Shown in pieces: positions 8,028-16,838 of a DNA stretch of 64,000 nucleotides. Both the position numbers and the translations under genes were made by a program. Below the pieces are notes generated by a model. The model searched no databases. It saw nothing but the letters and a program-made list of their open reading frames with translations, and was not told the origin of the DNA. Position 1 is the first letter of the stretch. Every line of letters starts with the position of its first letter. Source of the stretch: Aquidulcibacter sp. (lineage in GTDB: Bacteria > Pseudomonadota > Alphaproteobacteria > Caulobacterales > Aquidulcibacteraceae); the NCBI GenBank assembly GCA_027532555.1, contig JAPZTJ010000007.1:26764-90763 (forward strand), read 5' to 3'.

Positions 8028-8920
8028 AGCCGCTCGAGCACGGCTTGGGCAAACAGCTTCGCGCCATGCTTGCCGTCCTGACGGTCGAGCGTCAGATAGA
8101 GCCGAGGCTCAATCAGCTCTAACTCCATCAAAAGCCATTGGCCGTCTGCGCCGCGTACCAGATCGACGCGGGCATAGGTCAAAGGCATGCCATCGGCTTT
8201 CGCCAAGACTGCTTCTGCGGCCTCCAGAGCGCCCTCAGGTGCATCGATGCCTGTTTCGACCGCGCCGTGCTGGCCTTGCGTGCGATAATCACCCGCCTTC
8301 GGCCGCTTGATGAGGGCATGGGAAAACCGCCCCCCGAAATAGAGTAGCGACAGCTCGCCTTCTTCAGTCACGGCAGGCAAGAAGGGCTGGATAAGCGCTG
8401 CTGCAGGCGGCAGCACGTCCGCACTGGGCACCGGCTCACCGCGCTTCAAGCGCGCTTGCCGCCAAGCCCCAGCCCCGATGCGCGGCTTAATGATGATCTC
8501 CTCAGCGTTTAGCGTGTCAAAGCTCGCCAATATCACCTCCGGGTTGCAGCCCTCGACAGCCAAGGTCGGCGGCACCGGGGCACCGCGACGCGCCAACTCT
8601 GCCAAATAACCTTTGTCCATATTGGCGCGGATGACCTCGCTATCATTTAAAAAGCGCGCACTTGAGGCTTCAATTTCGTCAAGGCGTTTCAGGAAAGTCT
8701 CAGTCGCTTGGGGGTAATTCCAAGCCAAAAGCGGCAGAACCGCCGAAAAACGCGACCAATCTGTGCCGTCGTCCTGCCAGAAGACAGGCTCTATCGACAC
8801 ACCCGACGGCTCAAACGCCTCGCGCAGCAAAACGAGCTGATTGTGCGCATAATCAGGCTCGGCCCGATCAGGCCGGCTGGGATAATAATCATGGGTGACG
8901 AGCAGAGCGATTGGTTTCAT
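8024..8920 (-). CDS. ATP-grasp domain protein
   Basis: 298 residues. A preATP-grasp N-terminal half (LLVTHDYYPSRPDRAEPDY) is followed by EEIIIKPRIGAGAWRQARL (lysine of the ATP-grasp lid), LIQPFLPAVTEEGELSLLY and a final MELELIEPRLYL with acidic metal ligands. It resembles RimK/glutathione-synthetase-like carboxylate-amine ligases; substrates unknown. ATG at 8920 is preferred over an in-frame TTG two codons earlier. Divergent from adenosine kinase at 9001. Confidence 0.82.
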   Translation of the reverse strand: MKPIALLVTHDYYPSRPDRAEPDYAHNQLVLLREAFEPSGVSIEPVFWQDDGTDWSRFSAVLPLLAWNYPQATETFLKRLDEIEASSARFLNDSEVIRANMDKGYLAELARRGAPVPPTLAVEGCNPEVILASFDTLNAEEIIIKPRIGAGAWRQARLKRGEPVPSADVLPPAAALIQPFLPAVTEEGELSLLYFGGRFSHALIKRPKAGDYRTQGQHGAVETGIDAPEGALEAAEAVLAKADGMPLTYARVDLVRGADGQWLLMELELIEPRLYLTLDRQDGKHGAKLFAQAVLERL

Positions 8921-9000
8921 GTCCAAGCCGCTAGCCGCATCGCGCGCAAACGTCTAGAGCAAGCCCGCACTAAATTTCCTGAGGCAAGGAGCCCATAGAG

Positions 9001-9993
9001 ATGACGACCCAGTTTGATGTTTGCGGTGTTGGTAATGCGATTGTTGACGTAATTGCGCCCGCATCGGATGAATTCCTAGCCGAACATCAAATTGCCAAGG
9101 GCGCAATGACGCTGATTTTTGATGAGCCAGCCGTAGAGCGCCTCTATGCTTCAATGGCAGCAGGTCAAGAAAGCTCGGGCGGCTCTGCAGCCAATACGCT
9201 GGCAGGCATTGCCTCCTTGGGCGGCAAAGGGGCCTATATTGGCAAGGTTGCCGATGACACCTTGGGCCATGTGTTCCGTCACGATATGAATGCGGGTGGC
9301 GTTGCCTACGACACACCACCTCATGCCAATGGTCCTTCAACCGCGCGTTGCTTGATCAATGTGACGCCAGATGGCCAGCGCTCCATGAGCACTTTCTTGG
9401 GCTGCTCGCCCCTTTTGACACCAGAGGATTTGGACCCCGCCAAACTGGCTTCAGCCCAAATCGTCTTCTTGGAAGGCTATTTGTTTGACGCCGAAGAGGC
9501 CAAGGCCGCCTTTGTGAAGGCGTCTGAGATCGCTCACACCGCAGGCAATAAAGTAGCACTGACCTTGTCGGACTTGTTCTGCGTAGACCGTCACAAGGCG
9601 GCCTTCCGCCATTTGGTTGCCAACCATATCGATATCTTGTTCGCCAATGAGGCTGAGATCATCGCGCTCTATGATGCGCCAGACTTTGATGCTGCTTTGG
9701 CGGCAGCGCGCAAGGATTGCGATCTTGTCGCACTGACGCGCTCTGAAAAAGGCTCCGTCCTCGCGCGGGGCGACGAAGTAGTGACCGTTGCTGCCGATCC
9801 TGTTGCCCAAGTCGTCGATACCACGGGTGCGGGCGACCTTTATGCGGCGGGCGTTCTCTATGGCTTGGCGAGCGGTCGCGAACTTGAAGCATGTGGCAAG
9901 CTAGGCTCGCTTGCAGCTGGCGAAGTGATTTCTCATTATGGTGCGCGCCCGCTGGTGAGCCTTGCAGACTTGGCGGCTGCCCGCGGCCTTTAG
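9001..9993 (+). CDS. PfkB-family adenosine kinase
   Basis: 330 residues. The N terminus VCGVGNAIVDVIAPASDEFL and GGSAANTLAGIASLGG are the substrate-side PfkB signatures. DTTGAGDLYAAGVLYG (about residues 273-288) carries the catalytic Asp and anion hole. Closest recognised group is the bacterial/eukaryotic adenosine kinase-like sugar kinases, phosphorylating adenosine to AMP in purine salvage; other nucleosides or sugars are possible. AAGGAG lies 9-10 bases before the ATG. Confidence 0.88.
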   Translation: MTTQFDVCGVGNAIVDVIAPASDEFLAEHQIAKGAMTLIFDEPAVERLYASMAAGQESSGGSAANTLAGIASLGGKGAYIGKVADDTLGHVFRHDMNAGGVAYDTPPHANGPSTARCLINVTPDGQRSMSTFLGCSPLLTPEDLDPAKLASAQIVFLEGYLFDAEEAKAAFVKASEIAHTAGNKVALTLSDLFCVDRHKAAFRHLVANHIDILFANEAEIIALYDAPDFDAALAAARKDCDLVALTRSEKGSVLARGDEVVTVAADPVAQVVDTTGAGDLYAAGVLYGLASGRELEACGKLGSLAAGEVISHYGARPLVSLADLAAARGL

Positions 9994-10032
9994 TCGGGCA
10001 GGGATTGGCGCAAAACTTGCTTCAGCCAAACC

Positions 10033-10386
10033 ATGATCAAGCATGCGGCCTACCTTGGAACACTTATGGCATTGGGCTTTGCCTCAACAGGGCAAGCCCA
10101 AAGTGTCACGACCTATCGCTCTGACGGCGTCACTGCGCCGCAAGTGAAAGCGGAGGTGTGCCGGGAAAAGTCTCGTAAGGTGCGTGTCACGCGATCCAGT
10201 GATGCTTTGCCGCCAGCTGGCAGTTTTGTTGACACGATTGAGCCCGTTGGTGGGGGCGTGCGTCTTGCCCCCGCTTCAACAGAAAGCCAGACAGTGCCGA
10301 TAGCCATTCTTTATGATGTTCAGGCACCGCCACGTCAGAAACCCACACAGCGCAAATCCCGGCCAGAGCGCCAAAGGCGCAACTAA
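10033..10386 (+). CDS. Small secreted basic protein, unknown function
   Basis: 117 residues. A signal peptide (AAYLGTLMALGFASTGQAQ) predicts cleavage near residue 23. The mature part is short, polar, and ends in a strongly basic Pro/Arg/Lys tail (RQKPTQRKSRPERQRRN). A single Cys lies in VKAEVCREKSRK. No domain recognised. It lies between adenosine kinase and the ABC operon on the same strand. The basic tail may contact the cell wall or nucleic acid; that is speculation. Confidence 0.6.
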   Translation: MIKHAAYLGTLMALGFASTGQAQSVTTYRSDGVTAPQVKAEVCREKSRKVRVTRSSDALPPAGSFVDTIEPVGGGVRLAPASTESQTVPIAILYDVQAPPRQKPTQRKSRPERQRRN

Positions 10387-10464
10387 CGCTCGCAGCGGGC
10401 AACCCTTTCCCTGCGCCTGCTGGACGGCTAGAAAGCCCGACCTGCGAAGGGATAAAACGCCACT

Positions 10465-11196
10465 ATGCTGAAACTTGACGGGCTCACCAAGACCTATGCT
10501 GGCCAAAGGGGTGTGCGCTCTGTCAGCTTTGAGGTAGCCCCCGGCGAAGTGGTCGGGTTTATTGGTCCCAATGGCGCGGGCAAAACGACGACCCTACGAA
10601 TGATCGCAGGCACGCTGGAGCCTGATCAAGGCGCAGTTCAGGTGCTAGGCCATGATGTGTGGTCAAACCGACAAGCTGCCCAAGCCCTGATGGGCTATTT
10701 GCCCGAACATGCGCCTTTGTATGACGACATGACCCCGCGCACCTATCTGGATTTCTTATTGTCCGCGCGAGGGGTGACGCGCAAACAGCGCCCAGAGTTC
10801 GTGTCTCAAGCGGCCATGAGGACGCAGATTGAGGATGTGCTGGATCGTCGGATTGAAGGGCTGTCGAAAGGCTATCGGCGGCGCGTCGCCCTGGCTGGTG
10901 CGCTCGCCCATGATCCACCCGTGCTGATCTTGGATGAACCTAGCGATGGCCTCGACCCCAATCAAAAGCGGGTGACACGAGCCCTAATCCGCGAGCTCTC
11001 CCCCGGGCGGATTATCTTGATCTCAACCCATCAATTAGACGAAGTCGTCCATGTGTGCAGCCGATTGATCCTGATCGCGGATGGTCAGGTCCGCGCGGAT
11101 CAAAGCCCTACAGACTTTGCCGCCCAAGACCAGAACGGGCAAATCGACGAGGTCTTTTATCGCCTCACCGTGCGGCCCGACGAGGCAGCAACATGA
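10465..11196 (+). CDS. ABC transporter ATPase, GldA-like
   Basis: 243 residues. Walker A GPNGAGKT at 34-41, Walker B VLILDEPSDGLDP, and an atypical signature GLSKGYRRRVALAGAL in place of LSGGQ, as in GldA/NatA/CcmA-type exporters. The next three genes overlap it in ATGA/GTGA fashion and encode a permease, a GldG-like protein and a DUF4340 protein, so this is the ATPase of a gliding-type ABC complex rather than CcmA. Such complexes occur in many non-gliding bacteria; the cargo is unknown. Confidence 0.88.
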   Translation: MLKLDGLTKTYAGQRGVRSVSFEVAPGEVVGFIGPNGAGKTTTLRMIAGTLEPDQGAVQVLGHDVWSNRQAAQALMGYLPEHAPLYDDMTPRTYLDFLLSARGVTRKQRPEFVSQAAMRTQIEDVLDRRIEGLSKGYRRRVALAGALAHDPPVLILDEPSDGLDPNQKRVTRALIRELSPGRIILISTHQLDEVVHVCSRLILIADGQVRADQSPTDFAAQDQNGQIDEVFYRLTVRPDEAAT

Positions 11197-11945
11197 TGGC
11201 CTTTTGGAATAGCTTTCTGGCCGTGTATCAGCGAGAGCTACGCCAAGATGGCGGCAACCCTCTAGCCTATGTCTTTGTGGCAAGTTTTGTCTCAGCCGCA
11301 ATTTTATTGGCGTTTCAAGTCGGTGGACTGTTCGAAGCCGGTCGCGCCGAGCTGGTTGCTTTCTTTCAATTCCATCCTTGGCTGTTTGTTGTCCTCATGC
11401 CGGCCCTTAGCATGCGGGCCTGGAGTGATGAGGCACGGACCGGGACTTTGGAGACCCTACTGGCGCTGCCGGTTCCGACTGCTGCGCTTGTACTGGCAAA
11501 ATTCATGGCGGCTTGGACCTTGGCGTGCCTGATGCTTGGATTGACGACGCCACTGTGGCTGGGCGTTGCATTGCTTGGCCCTGTCGATCATGGCGCGACG
11601 TTGACCGCTTATCTGGGCTCGTGCCTATTGGCTGGGGCCTATCTAGCGATCGGTATGGCAGCTTCTGCGGCCAGTCGCAGTCAGGTTTTAAGCTTCGTGA
11701 TTGCCCTTGGCGTGTGCTTTCTGGCCACGGCTGCAGGCCTGCCCTTGGTGAGCAGCACGCTCGCCGCCTTTTTGCCCCTGCCATTGACCGAGACGCTCGC
11801 GTCCTTGTCCATGTTAGACGCGTTTTCAGGCTTTGAGCGTGGCGTGATTGAAGCCCGCGCGATCGTGTATTTTCTGGCCGTTATGGCTCTGGGTCTGTGC
11901 TTGACCGGGCTTTGGGTTGATAACAAACGTGGGGGACTGCGGTGA
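11193..11945 (+). CDS. ABC transporter permease, GldF-like
   Basis: 250 residues with six hydrophobic segments and the ABC-2-type pattern FHPWLFVVLMPALSMRAWSDEARTGTLETL, followed by a long Leu/Ala-rich membrane half. The ATG overlaps the ATPase stop (ATGA); upstream in-frame codons belong to the ATPase gene. With the ATPase it would form the inner-membrane transporter; the GldG-like partner follows with a GTGA overlap. Gene order matches gldA-gldF-gldG. Confidence 0.85.
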   Translation: MMAFWNSFLAVYQRELRQDGGNPLAYVFVASFVSAAILLAFQVGGLFEAGRAELVAFFQFHPWLFVVLMPALSMRAWSDEARTGTLETLLALPVPTAALVLAKFMAAWTLACLMLGLTTPLWLGVALLGPVDHGATLTAYLGSCLLAGAYLAIGMAASAASRSQVLSFVIALGVCFLATAAGLPLVSSTLAAFLPLPLTETLASLSMLDAFSGFERGVIEARAIVYFLAVMALGLCLTGLWVDNKRGGLR

Positions 11946-13771
11946 AGCGTCCTCTGTTCACCCGCCTTGCGGCAGCACTCCTGTTTGTGTTGTTCGTCTG
12001 CAGCCAGTTAATCAGTCAAAACTGGCTAACTCAGGTGCGGCTCGATACGACACAAGACCAGCTCTACACGCTCTCAGCCGACACAAAAGTCGTGTTGCGC
12101 GACATGAAACAGCCAATCGAAGCACGGCTCTATCTCTCGCGCGACGCCTTAACGGAAGACCCTGTGATGCGTGGCTTTAGCCAGCGCATGGCAGACCTGC
12201 TTTCCGTCTATGCTGGCGAAGCCAACGGCCTGATCAAATTGACCCAAGTCGATCCTACACCCTTTTCCCCCCAAGAGGATGAGGCTTTGAAGGCGGGCCT
12301 GACGCCCATCCCGGGCCCGCGTCCAGACGACGCCGCAGCGTATCTTGGGCTGGTGTTAAAAAGCCCCTATGGCCGACAGATGGTAATACCGTTGTTGAAT
12401 CCATCCGACGAAGCTAGCCTCGAGTATAGCCTGACCCGTGCGGTGACGAAGTTACAACAGGCAGAGCCCATTCGCGTCGCGATGATCACCAGCCTTCCTT
12501 GGTTCATCACGACGGACCCAGTGCGCGGCGGTTTACGGCCGATAGCGGACCTTGCCAGCCTATTGATGCAGGAGACCGAACTCTCCCTCTTAAGCCCAGG
12601 TTTTCAGGCCATTCCCACCGCTACCGATGTCGTGATTGTGGCCCAGCCAGAGCCACTTACCGAGGCACAACAATTTGTGCTCGACCAATATGTTCTGAAA
12701 GGTGGGAAGCTTTTGTTGCTGCTAGACCCTGCCTCAACGATTGCTCGCGATGGCGGCGGCGGGCCGCAGCAGGGCACGCAAGCCTTGGGTCGCTTACCTC
12801 AGAGTTGGGGCTTTAGTGTCCAAGGCGATGTGATCGCAGACCGCGCGTTTGCCTTGCCCGTACAGACCGGCCTTTCTGGGCGCGCCGCCATTGCCCCCCA
12901 GCCCCTCATCTTTCAAGTGCCCATCAGCGGCCTCAATCAGGACCAAGCTGTCACGCGTAGCCTTAGCCAAGGCGTGCATGTGGCAACGCCGGGCGAGGTT
13001 GTGTCGCTGGGCCAGACAGGCACCAGCTTTACCCCTCTCCTTACCTCTTCGCCCGATACCATGCGCCTAGAAGCCAAACGCGCGTTATCGGGCTTGAGCC
13101 CTCTGGAGCTGGAGCTTGATTGGCAAAGCTCGGGCCAGCGTCAGGTCGTGGCGGCCGAAGTACGGGGTTCTTGGACAACGGCTTTTCCAAATGGCGATCC
13201 CGTCAATTCCGGTGCGAGCGCGATCACGCAAAGCGAGAATCCTAGCCAAATCCTTGTCTTTGGCGACGTCGATTTTCTCGCCGATAGCTTGTATATTGAT
13301 GGCAGTGGCGCTGAGGCCGACAATGCGCGCCTAATCTTCAATAGCATTGACTATCTTGCTGGCCGATCTGCGCTTTTGGACCTTCGCTCTCGCACGCCAC
13401 GTCCGCGCAATTTGGTCGTGGTTGAAAAGCTGCGGCAGGCGGCACAGACGCGCGTCTTGGAAGAAGAGCAAGCCTTGGAAAGCCGGCTTGAACTTGCTGA
13501 AACGCGGTTGAGAGAAATCGAAGCTAAAGAAGCAGCGAAAGACCTGATTACCTCTGAGGTGACGAATAGAGAACTCGCCCAAGTCCGCGAAGAAGTCCGC
13601 GACACCCGCACCCGTTTGCGCACGGTGCAGCAGGGAGTCCGTGAGGATGTCGCACGCATCAAGACCCGTCTCATGGTGATCCCGGGCATTGTGATCCCGT
13701 TACTGATCTTGCTGGCGGGGCTGTTGATCCAAGTCTTCAGACGTCGCAGACAGATGCGGCCCGCAGCATGA
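11942..13771 (+). CDS. GldG-like ABC transporter auxiliary protein
   Basis: 609 residues. N-terminal transmembrane helix (AAALLFVLFVCSQLISQN), a large periplasmic part with the ABC-type unknown-transport fold (LYTLSADTKVVLRDMKQPIEARLYLSRD; LLLLLDPASTIARDGGG; ILVFGDVDFLADS), a charged coiled coil around residues 500-575, and a C-terminal helix (IPGIVIPLLILLAGLLIQVF) before an Arg-rich tail. Two terminal anchors with a periplasmic body are typical of GldG-like subunits. GTG start overlaps the permease stop. Confidence 0.85.
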   Translation: MKRPLFTRLAAALLFVLFVCSQLISQNWLTQVRLDTTQDQLYTLSADTKVVLRDMKQPIEARLYLSRDALTEDPVMRGFSQRMADLLSVYAGEANGLIKLTQVDPTPFSPQEDEALKAGLTPIPGPRPDDAAAYLGLVLKSPYGRQMVIPLLNPSDEASLEYSLTRAVTKLQQAEPIRVAMITSLPWFITTDPVRGGLRPIADLASLLMQETELSLLSPGFQAIPTATDVVIVAQPEPLTEAQQFVLDQYVLKGGKLLLLLDPASTIARDGGGGPQQGTQALGRLPQSWGFSVQGDVIADRAFALPVQTGLSGRAAIAPQPLIFQVPISGLNQDQAVTRSLSQGVHVATPGEVVSLGQTGTSFTPLLTSSPDTMRLEAKRALSGLSPLELELDWQSSGQRQVVAAEVRGSWTTAFPNGDPVNSGASAITQSENPSQILVFGDVDFLADSLYIDGSGAEADNARLIFNSIDYLAGRSALLDLRSRTPRPRNLVVVEKLRQAAQTRVLEEEQALESRLELAETRLREIEAKEAAKDLITSEVTNRELAQVREEVRDTRTRLRTVQQGVREDVARIKTRLMVIPGIVIPLLILLAGLLIQVFRRRRQMRPAA

Positions 13772-14775
13772 CTAAGCCCAGCTTGACACCCGGCGATCTG
13801 AAACGGCGCGATGTTTTAATCCGCTTGGCCAGCGTCTGTGCCGGTGGAGTGGGCCTTAGCTATGCCGCACAAACCTTAAAGCCTGGCGGCAGGCCGGGGG
13901 AGCAAAAGTCAGGTAAGGTGTTTCCGAACCTGGCCAAACAAGCATCCAACGTCACCCGGATTAGCCTGATCAGTCGAAGCAGCCAGTTTGAATTGGTGAA
14001 GGCCGAAGCGGGCTGGGTCCTGCCACAGTCTGACTTTCACCCCGTGGCGAACAATACCTTAAGCGGCTTGATCAAGGCACTAACAGACGTGCGCTATGTC
14101 CGCACCCTGCCGCCGCCGACCCAGCTCGACGCCCAAGTGAGCCAGATTGCGCCGCTTAAAGGCGGAGACGGCGTTTTGATAAGCTTGGAAACCAAGGATA
14201 CGGCCCAAGTCGCCACTGTGACCCTAGCCCGACGCGGCGAGATGACACTGGCCCAACTAAAGGGCGATGAGGCACTTTATGAAATCAGCACGGTCGATTG
14301 GCCGCCTTTGGACAGCCCAAAAGCTTGGCTTGATCTCCCCAAGTTCGACATCGCGCCCGAGCGCATCGCCACGGTCGAACTGATCCGCCCTAAGCAAAAC
14401 CGTCTTGATATCGTGCGTAGGCCGGATGGTGGCTTCGCCCCTGTTGGTGGAACGCCCAGCCCAATTGTCACGGATATCGCCCTGATCCTTAGTCGCTTAG
14501 AGCCACAGGCTGTTATGGCGGCAACCAAGCTTAGGGGCGCGCCAGCATTTAGCCATAGCACAAGCCTGAAGTCAGGCTTGATCATCACCTTGGACGGGTT
14601 TGAAAGTGCCGGCCGGTTTTGGGTCAAGGTACGCACCGATACCAGCAAGGCTGCAAGCCCTGAGGAAGGCGAGCGTTGGACCACGCAAACCAGCAGCTGG
14701 GCTTATGCAATCCCACCCAGTTTCTGGACCCAGCTCATGACCCCAACCCTCTCGCTCCTGCAGGCAAGTCCTTAG
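13768..14775 (+). CDS. DUF4340 domain protein
   Basis: 335 residues. N-terminal hydrophobic segment (LIRLASVCAGGVGLSYA) followed by repeats of the DUF4340 pattern, including VTRISLISRSSQFELVKAEAGWVL and a later VELIRPKQNRLDIVRRPDGGF. DUF4340 proteins regularly follow GldG-like genes and are thought to act in the periplasm with the transporter. ATGA overlap with the previous gene completes a four-gene translationally coupled operon. Confidence 0.82.
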   Translation: MTKPSLTPGDLKRRDVLIRLASVCAGGVGLSYAAQTLKPGGRPGEQKSGKVFPNLAKQASNVTRISLISRSSQFELVKAEAGWVLPQSDFHPVANNTLSGLIKALTDVRYVRTLPPPTQLDAQVSQIAPLKGGDGVLISLETKDTAQVATVTLARRGEMTLAQLKGDEALYEISTVDWPPLDSPKAWLDLPKFDIAPERIATVELIRPKQNRLDIVRRPDGGFAPVGGTPSPIVTDIALILSRLEPQAVMAATKLRGAPAFSHSTSLKSGLIITLDGFESAGRFWVKVRTDTSKAASPEEGERWTTQTSSWAYAIPPSFWTQLMTPTLSLLQASP

Positions 14776-14856
14776 CCAAATGGTCGCCGCAACGTGCTGC
14801 TTCTGATGAAGGCCAACCGCTGGACCTGATGGCGTGTGCGTTCTAACTGAGGAACT

Positions 14857-15576
14857 ATGATTTCTGGCTTCGCAAACCCACAACGCTTTTTGGGCCTCAG
14901 CAACTGGCTGTTGCCGATTACGATTGTGCTGGCGGTAATTGTTTCCGCCGTCGGCGTGATTTGGTCGATGGTCTATGCTCCGGCCGACTATCAGCAAGGC
15001 GAGACGGCACGGATTATGTATATCCATGTGCCATCGGCTTGGATTGCCGTGGGTGCTTATACCGGCATGGCGATTGGCAGCGTTTCCTTTCTGGTTTGGG
15101 GCCATGCTTTGGGCGATATTGCCGCGAAAGTGATGGCACCGATTGGTGCCGCCTTTACCGCTCTTTGCCTAGCGACTGGGTCCATCTGGGGCCGCCCGAC
15201 TTGGGGAACCTGGTGGGAATGGGATGGCCGATTGACCTCTGTTTTGGTGCTCTTCTTTCTCTATTTGGGCTATATGGCGCTGCGCAGCGCGTTGGATGAA
15301 ACCGGCAAAGCGTCAAAAGCGGCTGCCATCCTGTGCTTGGTCGGCACAATCAATATTCCCATCATCCGGTTTTCAGTTGAGTGGTGGAACACCTTGCATC
15401 AAAAGGCCTCTATCATTCGCGCCGGGGGCCCAAGCCTTGACCCCAGCTTGCTACATCCCCTTCTTGTGATGGGTGTCGCCTATCTCTTGATCTTCGCCGC
15501 CTTGACCTTGGCCGCGATGCGCGCTGAAATCTGGAAGCGCTCTGCAGATGCGATCCAGGCGAGGCTCCAAGCATGA
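14857..15576 (+). CDS. ccmC: Heme exporter permease CcmC
   Basis: 239 residues, six membrane segments. The conserved tryptophan-rich WGRPTWGTWWEWDGRLTS (the WWD heme-handling loop) and the two flanking His residues (YIHVPSAW; WNTLHQKAS) identify CcmC, which places heme on CcmE during cytochrome c maturation. GAGGAAC precedes the ATG. ccmD and ccmG follow with overlapping starts. Genes for ccmA, ccmB, ccmE and ccmF are not in the window. Confidence 0.95.
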   Translation: MISGFANPQRFLGLSNWLLPITIVLAVIVSAVGVIWSMVYAPADYQQGETARIMYIHVPSAWIAVGAYTGMAIGSVSFLVWGHALGDIAAKVMAPIGAAFTALCLATGSIWGRPTWGTWWEWDGRLTSVLVLFFLYLGYMALRSALDETGKASKAAAILCLVGTINIPIIRFSVEWWNTLHQKASIIRAGGPSLDPSLLHPLLVMGVAYLLIFAALTLAAMRAEIWKRSADAIQARLQA

Positions 15577-15764
15577 CGCCGCAGTTTGCCAACCTTTCTG
15601 AATTCCTAGCCATGGGCGGCTATGCCGGCTTTGTATTCGGGGCTTGGGGTTTGAGCTTAGCTGTTATCGCGGGGCTTATTGTTCGTGCCATTCTGGCAGG
15701 CAAACATCAGAAAGCCCGCCTCGAAGCATTGCGCCAAGAAAAGGACGCGAGCACAAACCCATGA
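15573..15764 (+). CDS. ccmD: Heme exporter protein CcmD
   Basis: 63 residues with one transmembrane helix (YAGFVFGAWGLSLAVIAGLIVRAIL) and a basic, cytoplasmic Lys/Arg tail, as expected of CcmD, which helps release heme-loaded CcmE from the CcmABC complex. The ATG overlaps the ccmC stop (ATGA), and its own stop overlaps ccmG. Identification rests on size, topology and position. Confidence 0.88.
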   Translation: MTPQFANLSEFLAMGGYAGFVFGAWGLSLAVIAGLIVRAILAGKHQKARLEALRQEKDASTNP

Positions 15765-16306
15765 GCGCAGAGCCCAAAACCAATCGCCTGATGGCGTTTC
15801 TGCCGCTCGCTTTGTTCCTAGCTTTAGCGGGACTTTTTGTTTGGGCCATGTTTGGCCAAAGAGTTGACCGTCACGCCAGCGCTCTGATCGGCAAGCCCGT
15901 ACCCCCGATCGTGTTGCCAGATATGGCCGGCAATACCCTCGACCTGGCGAGCTACAAGGGGCGCGCCGTTATTTTAAACGTTTATGCTTCGTGGTGCGCG
16001 CCATGTCGGGTCGAACACCCGATGCTTCTGCAATTGGCCAAGGACAAGCGCTTTGTCGTGATCGGCCTCGCGTACCGCGACGATCCCAGCAAAACGCAAG
16101 CCTATCTTGAAGAATTGGGTGACCCTTACGCCCAGACCGGCATTGATCGACAAGGGGCTGCTGGGGTGCAATTGGGCTTAGGTGGCGTGCCGGAAACCTA
16201 TGTCATCAGCGCCAAGGGCATTGTCTTGACTAGGCATCAGGGCGAAATCACGCCGAAGATAGCGGGCGAATTAGCGCAATTGGCGGCGCGTAATTCAACT
16301 CCCTAA
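15761..16306 (+). CDS. ccmG: Thiol:disulfide interchange protein CcmG/DsbE
   Basis: 181 residues. Membrane anchor (FLPLALFLALAGLFVWAMFG), then a thioredoxin domain with the active site WCAPC (C79 and C82) and the late cis-Pro loop LGGVPETYVI. It reduces apocytochrome c cysteines in the periplasm before heme ligation. The ATG at 15761 overlaps the ccmD stop; longer in-frame versions run through ccmD and are unlikely. Confidence 0.93.
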   Translation: MSAEPKTNRLMAFLPLALFLALAGLFVWAMFGQRVDRHASALIGKPVPPIVLPDMAGNTLDLASYKGRAVILNVYASWCAPCRVEHPMLLQLAKDKRFVVIGLAYRDDPSKTQAYLEELGDPYAQTGIDRQGAAGVQLGLGGVPETYVISAKGIVLTRHQGEITPKIAGELAQLAARNSTP

Positions 16307-16382
16307 TCTAGGCTGCTTGGGGCAGGTTCACGTCGAAATTTGTTCGTAAATCATTAACGCGACGCAGATTAGCCCTGACGTC

Positions 16383-16655
16383 ATGAAAGTTGATCCGCCT
16401 CTTTTTCCGCAATCTCTTGGTCAATCACCTGCTCCTGTCCGCACTTCAGCAGACACCACTGAGGCGCGCAAGGCGTTTGCAGCCCTATTGAGTGCCGCCA
16501 ATCAACGTTCAAGCCTGCCACGCGCGCCATCAGCGGATACCCCGCCAGCCCAACCTAATTCGGCTACCAATTCAGCACCTTCCGTCAAAGCCGAAGAGTC
16601 AGCCACCCTAACTGGCTTGGCCCGCCCCGGCCGCGTGATCGACATCCGCGTCTAA
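16383..16655 (+). CDS. Small disordered protein beside the flagellin genes
   Basis: 90 residues, rich in Pro, Ala and Ser, with an ARKAFAALLSAANQR helix and a conserved-looking C terminus (GLARPGRVIDIRV). No domain or signal peptide recognised. It lies just upstream of the mini-flagellin and flagellin genes on the same strand, so a flagellar role is possible by context only. The ATG lacks a strong ribosome site. Confidence 0.5.
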   Translation: MKVDPPLFPQSLGQSPAPVRTSADTTEARKAFAALLSAANQRSSLPRAPSADTPPAQPNSATNSAPSVKAEESATLTGLARPGRVIDIRV

Positions 16656-16758
16656 AGGTAAAAATCGACTAAAATCCGATTCAATTCAGAATTAAATTAA
16701 TCTCAAATCAAGCTCGAACTTAGCTCAATATCTCCCAATTCTGCGGACGGTTTCTTTG

Positions 16759-16777
16759 TAACCTATGGGTAATATCG
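16759..16777 (+). promoter_or_regulatory. TAACC-N4-GGTAA-N-ATCG element upstream of mini-flagellin
   Basis: TAACC (16759-16763), four bases, GGTAA (16768-16772), then ATCG at 16774-16777. The same arrangement is found at 25729-25747 before flagellin 2. The distance from the end of the element to the start codon is 61 bases here and 62 there. The shared sequence in otherwise different upstream DNA suggests an activator site or promoter for flagellin-class genes. It does not fit the sigma54 GG-N10-GC pattern. Confidence 0.5.
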
Positions 16778-16838
16778 CCCTCGGTTACAGCAACCAAGCG
16801 CCCGAATGGCGTTCAACTGCTTGATGAAGGATCATACA

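Noticed and set aside
10465..11196. The ABC ATPase could be CcmA of the cytochrome c maturation system
   Set aside because: It is followed by GldF-, GldG- and DUF4340-like genes in overlap, and the sequence is GldA/NatA-like; no CcmB-type permease is present.
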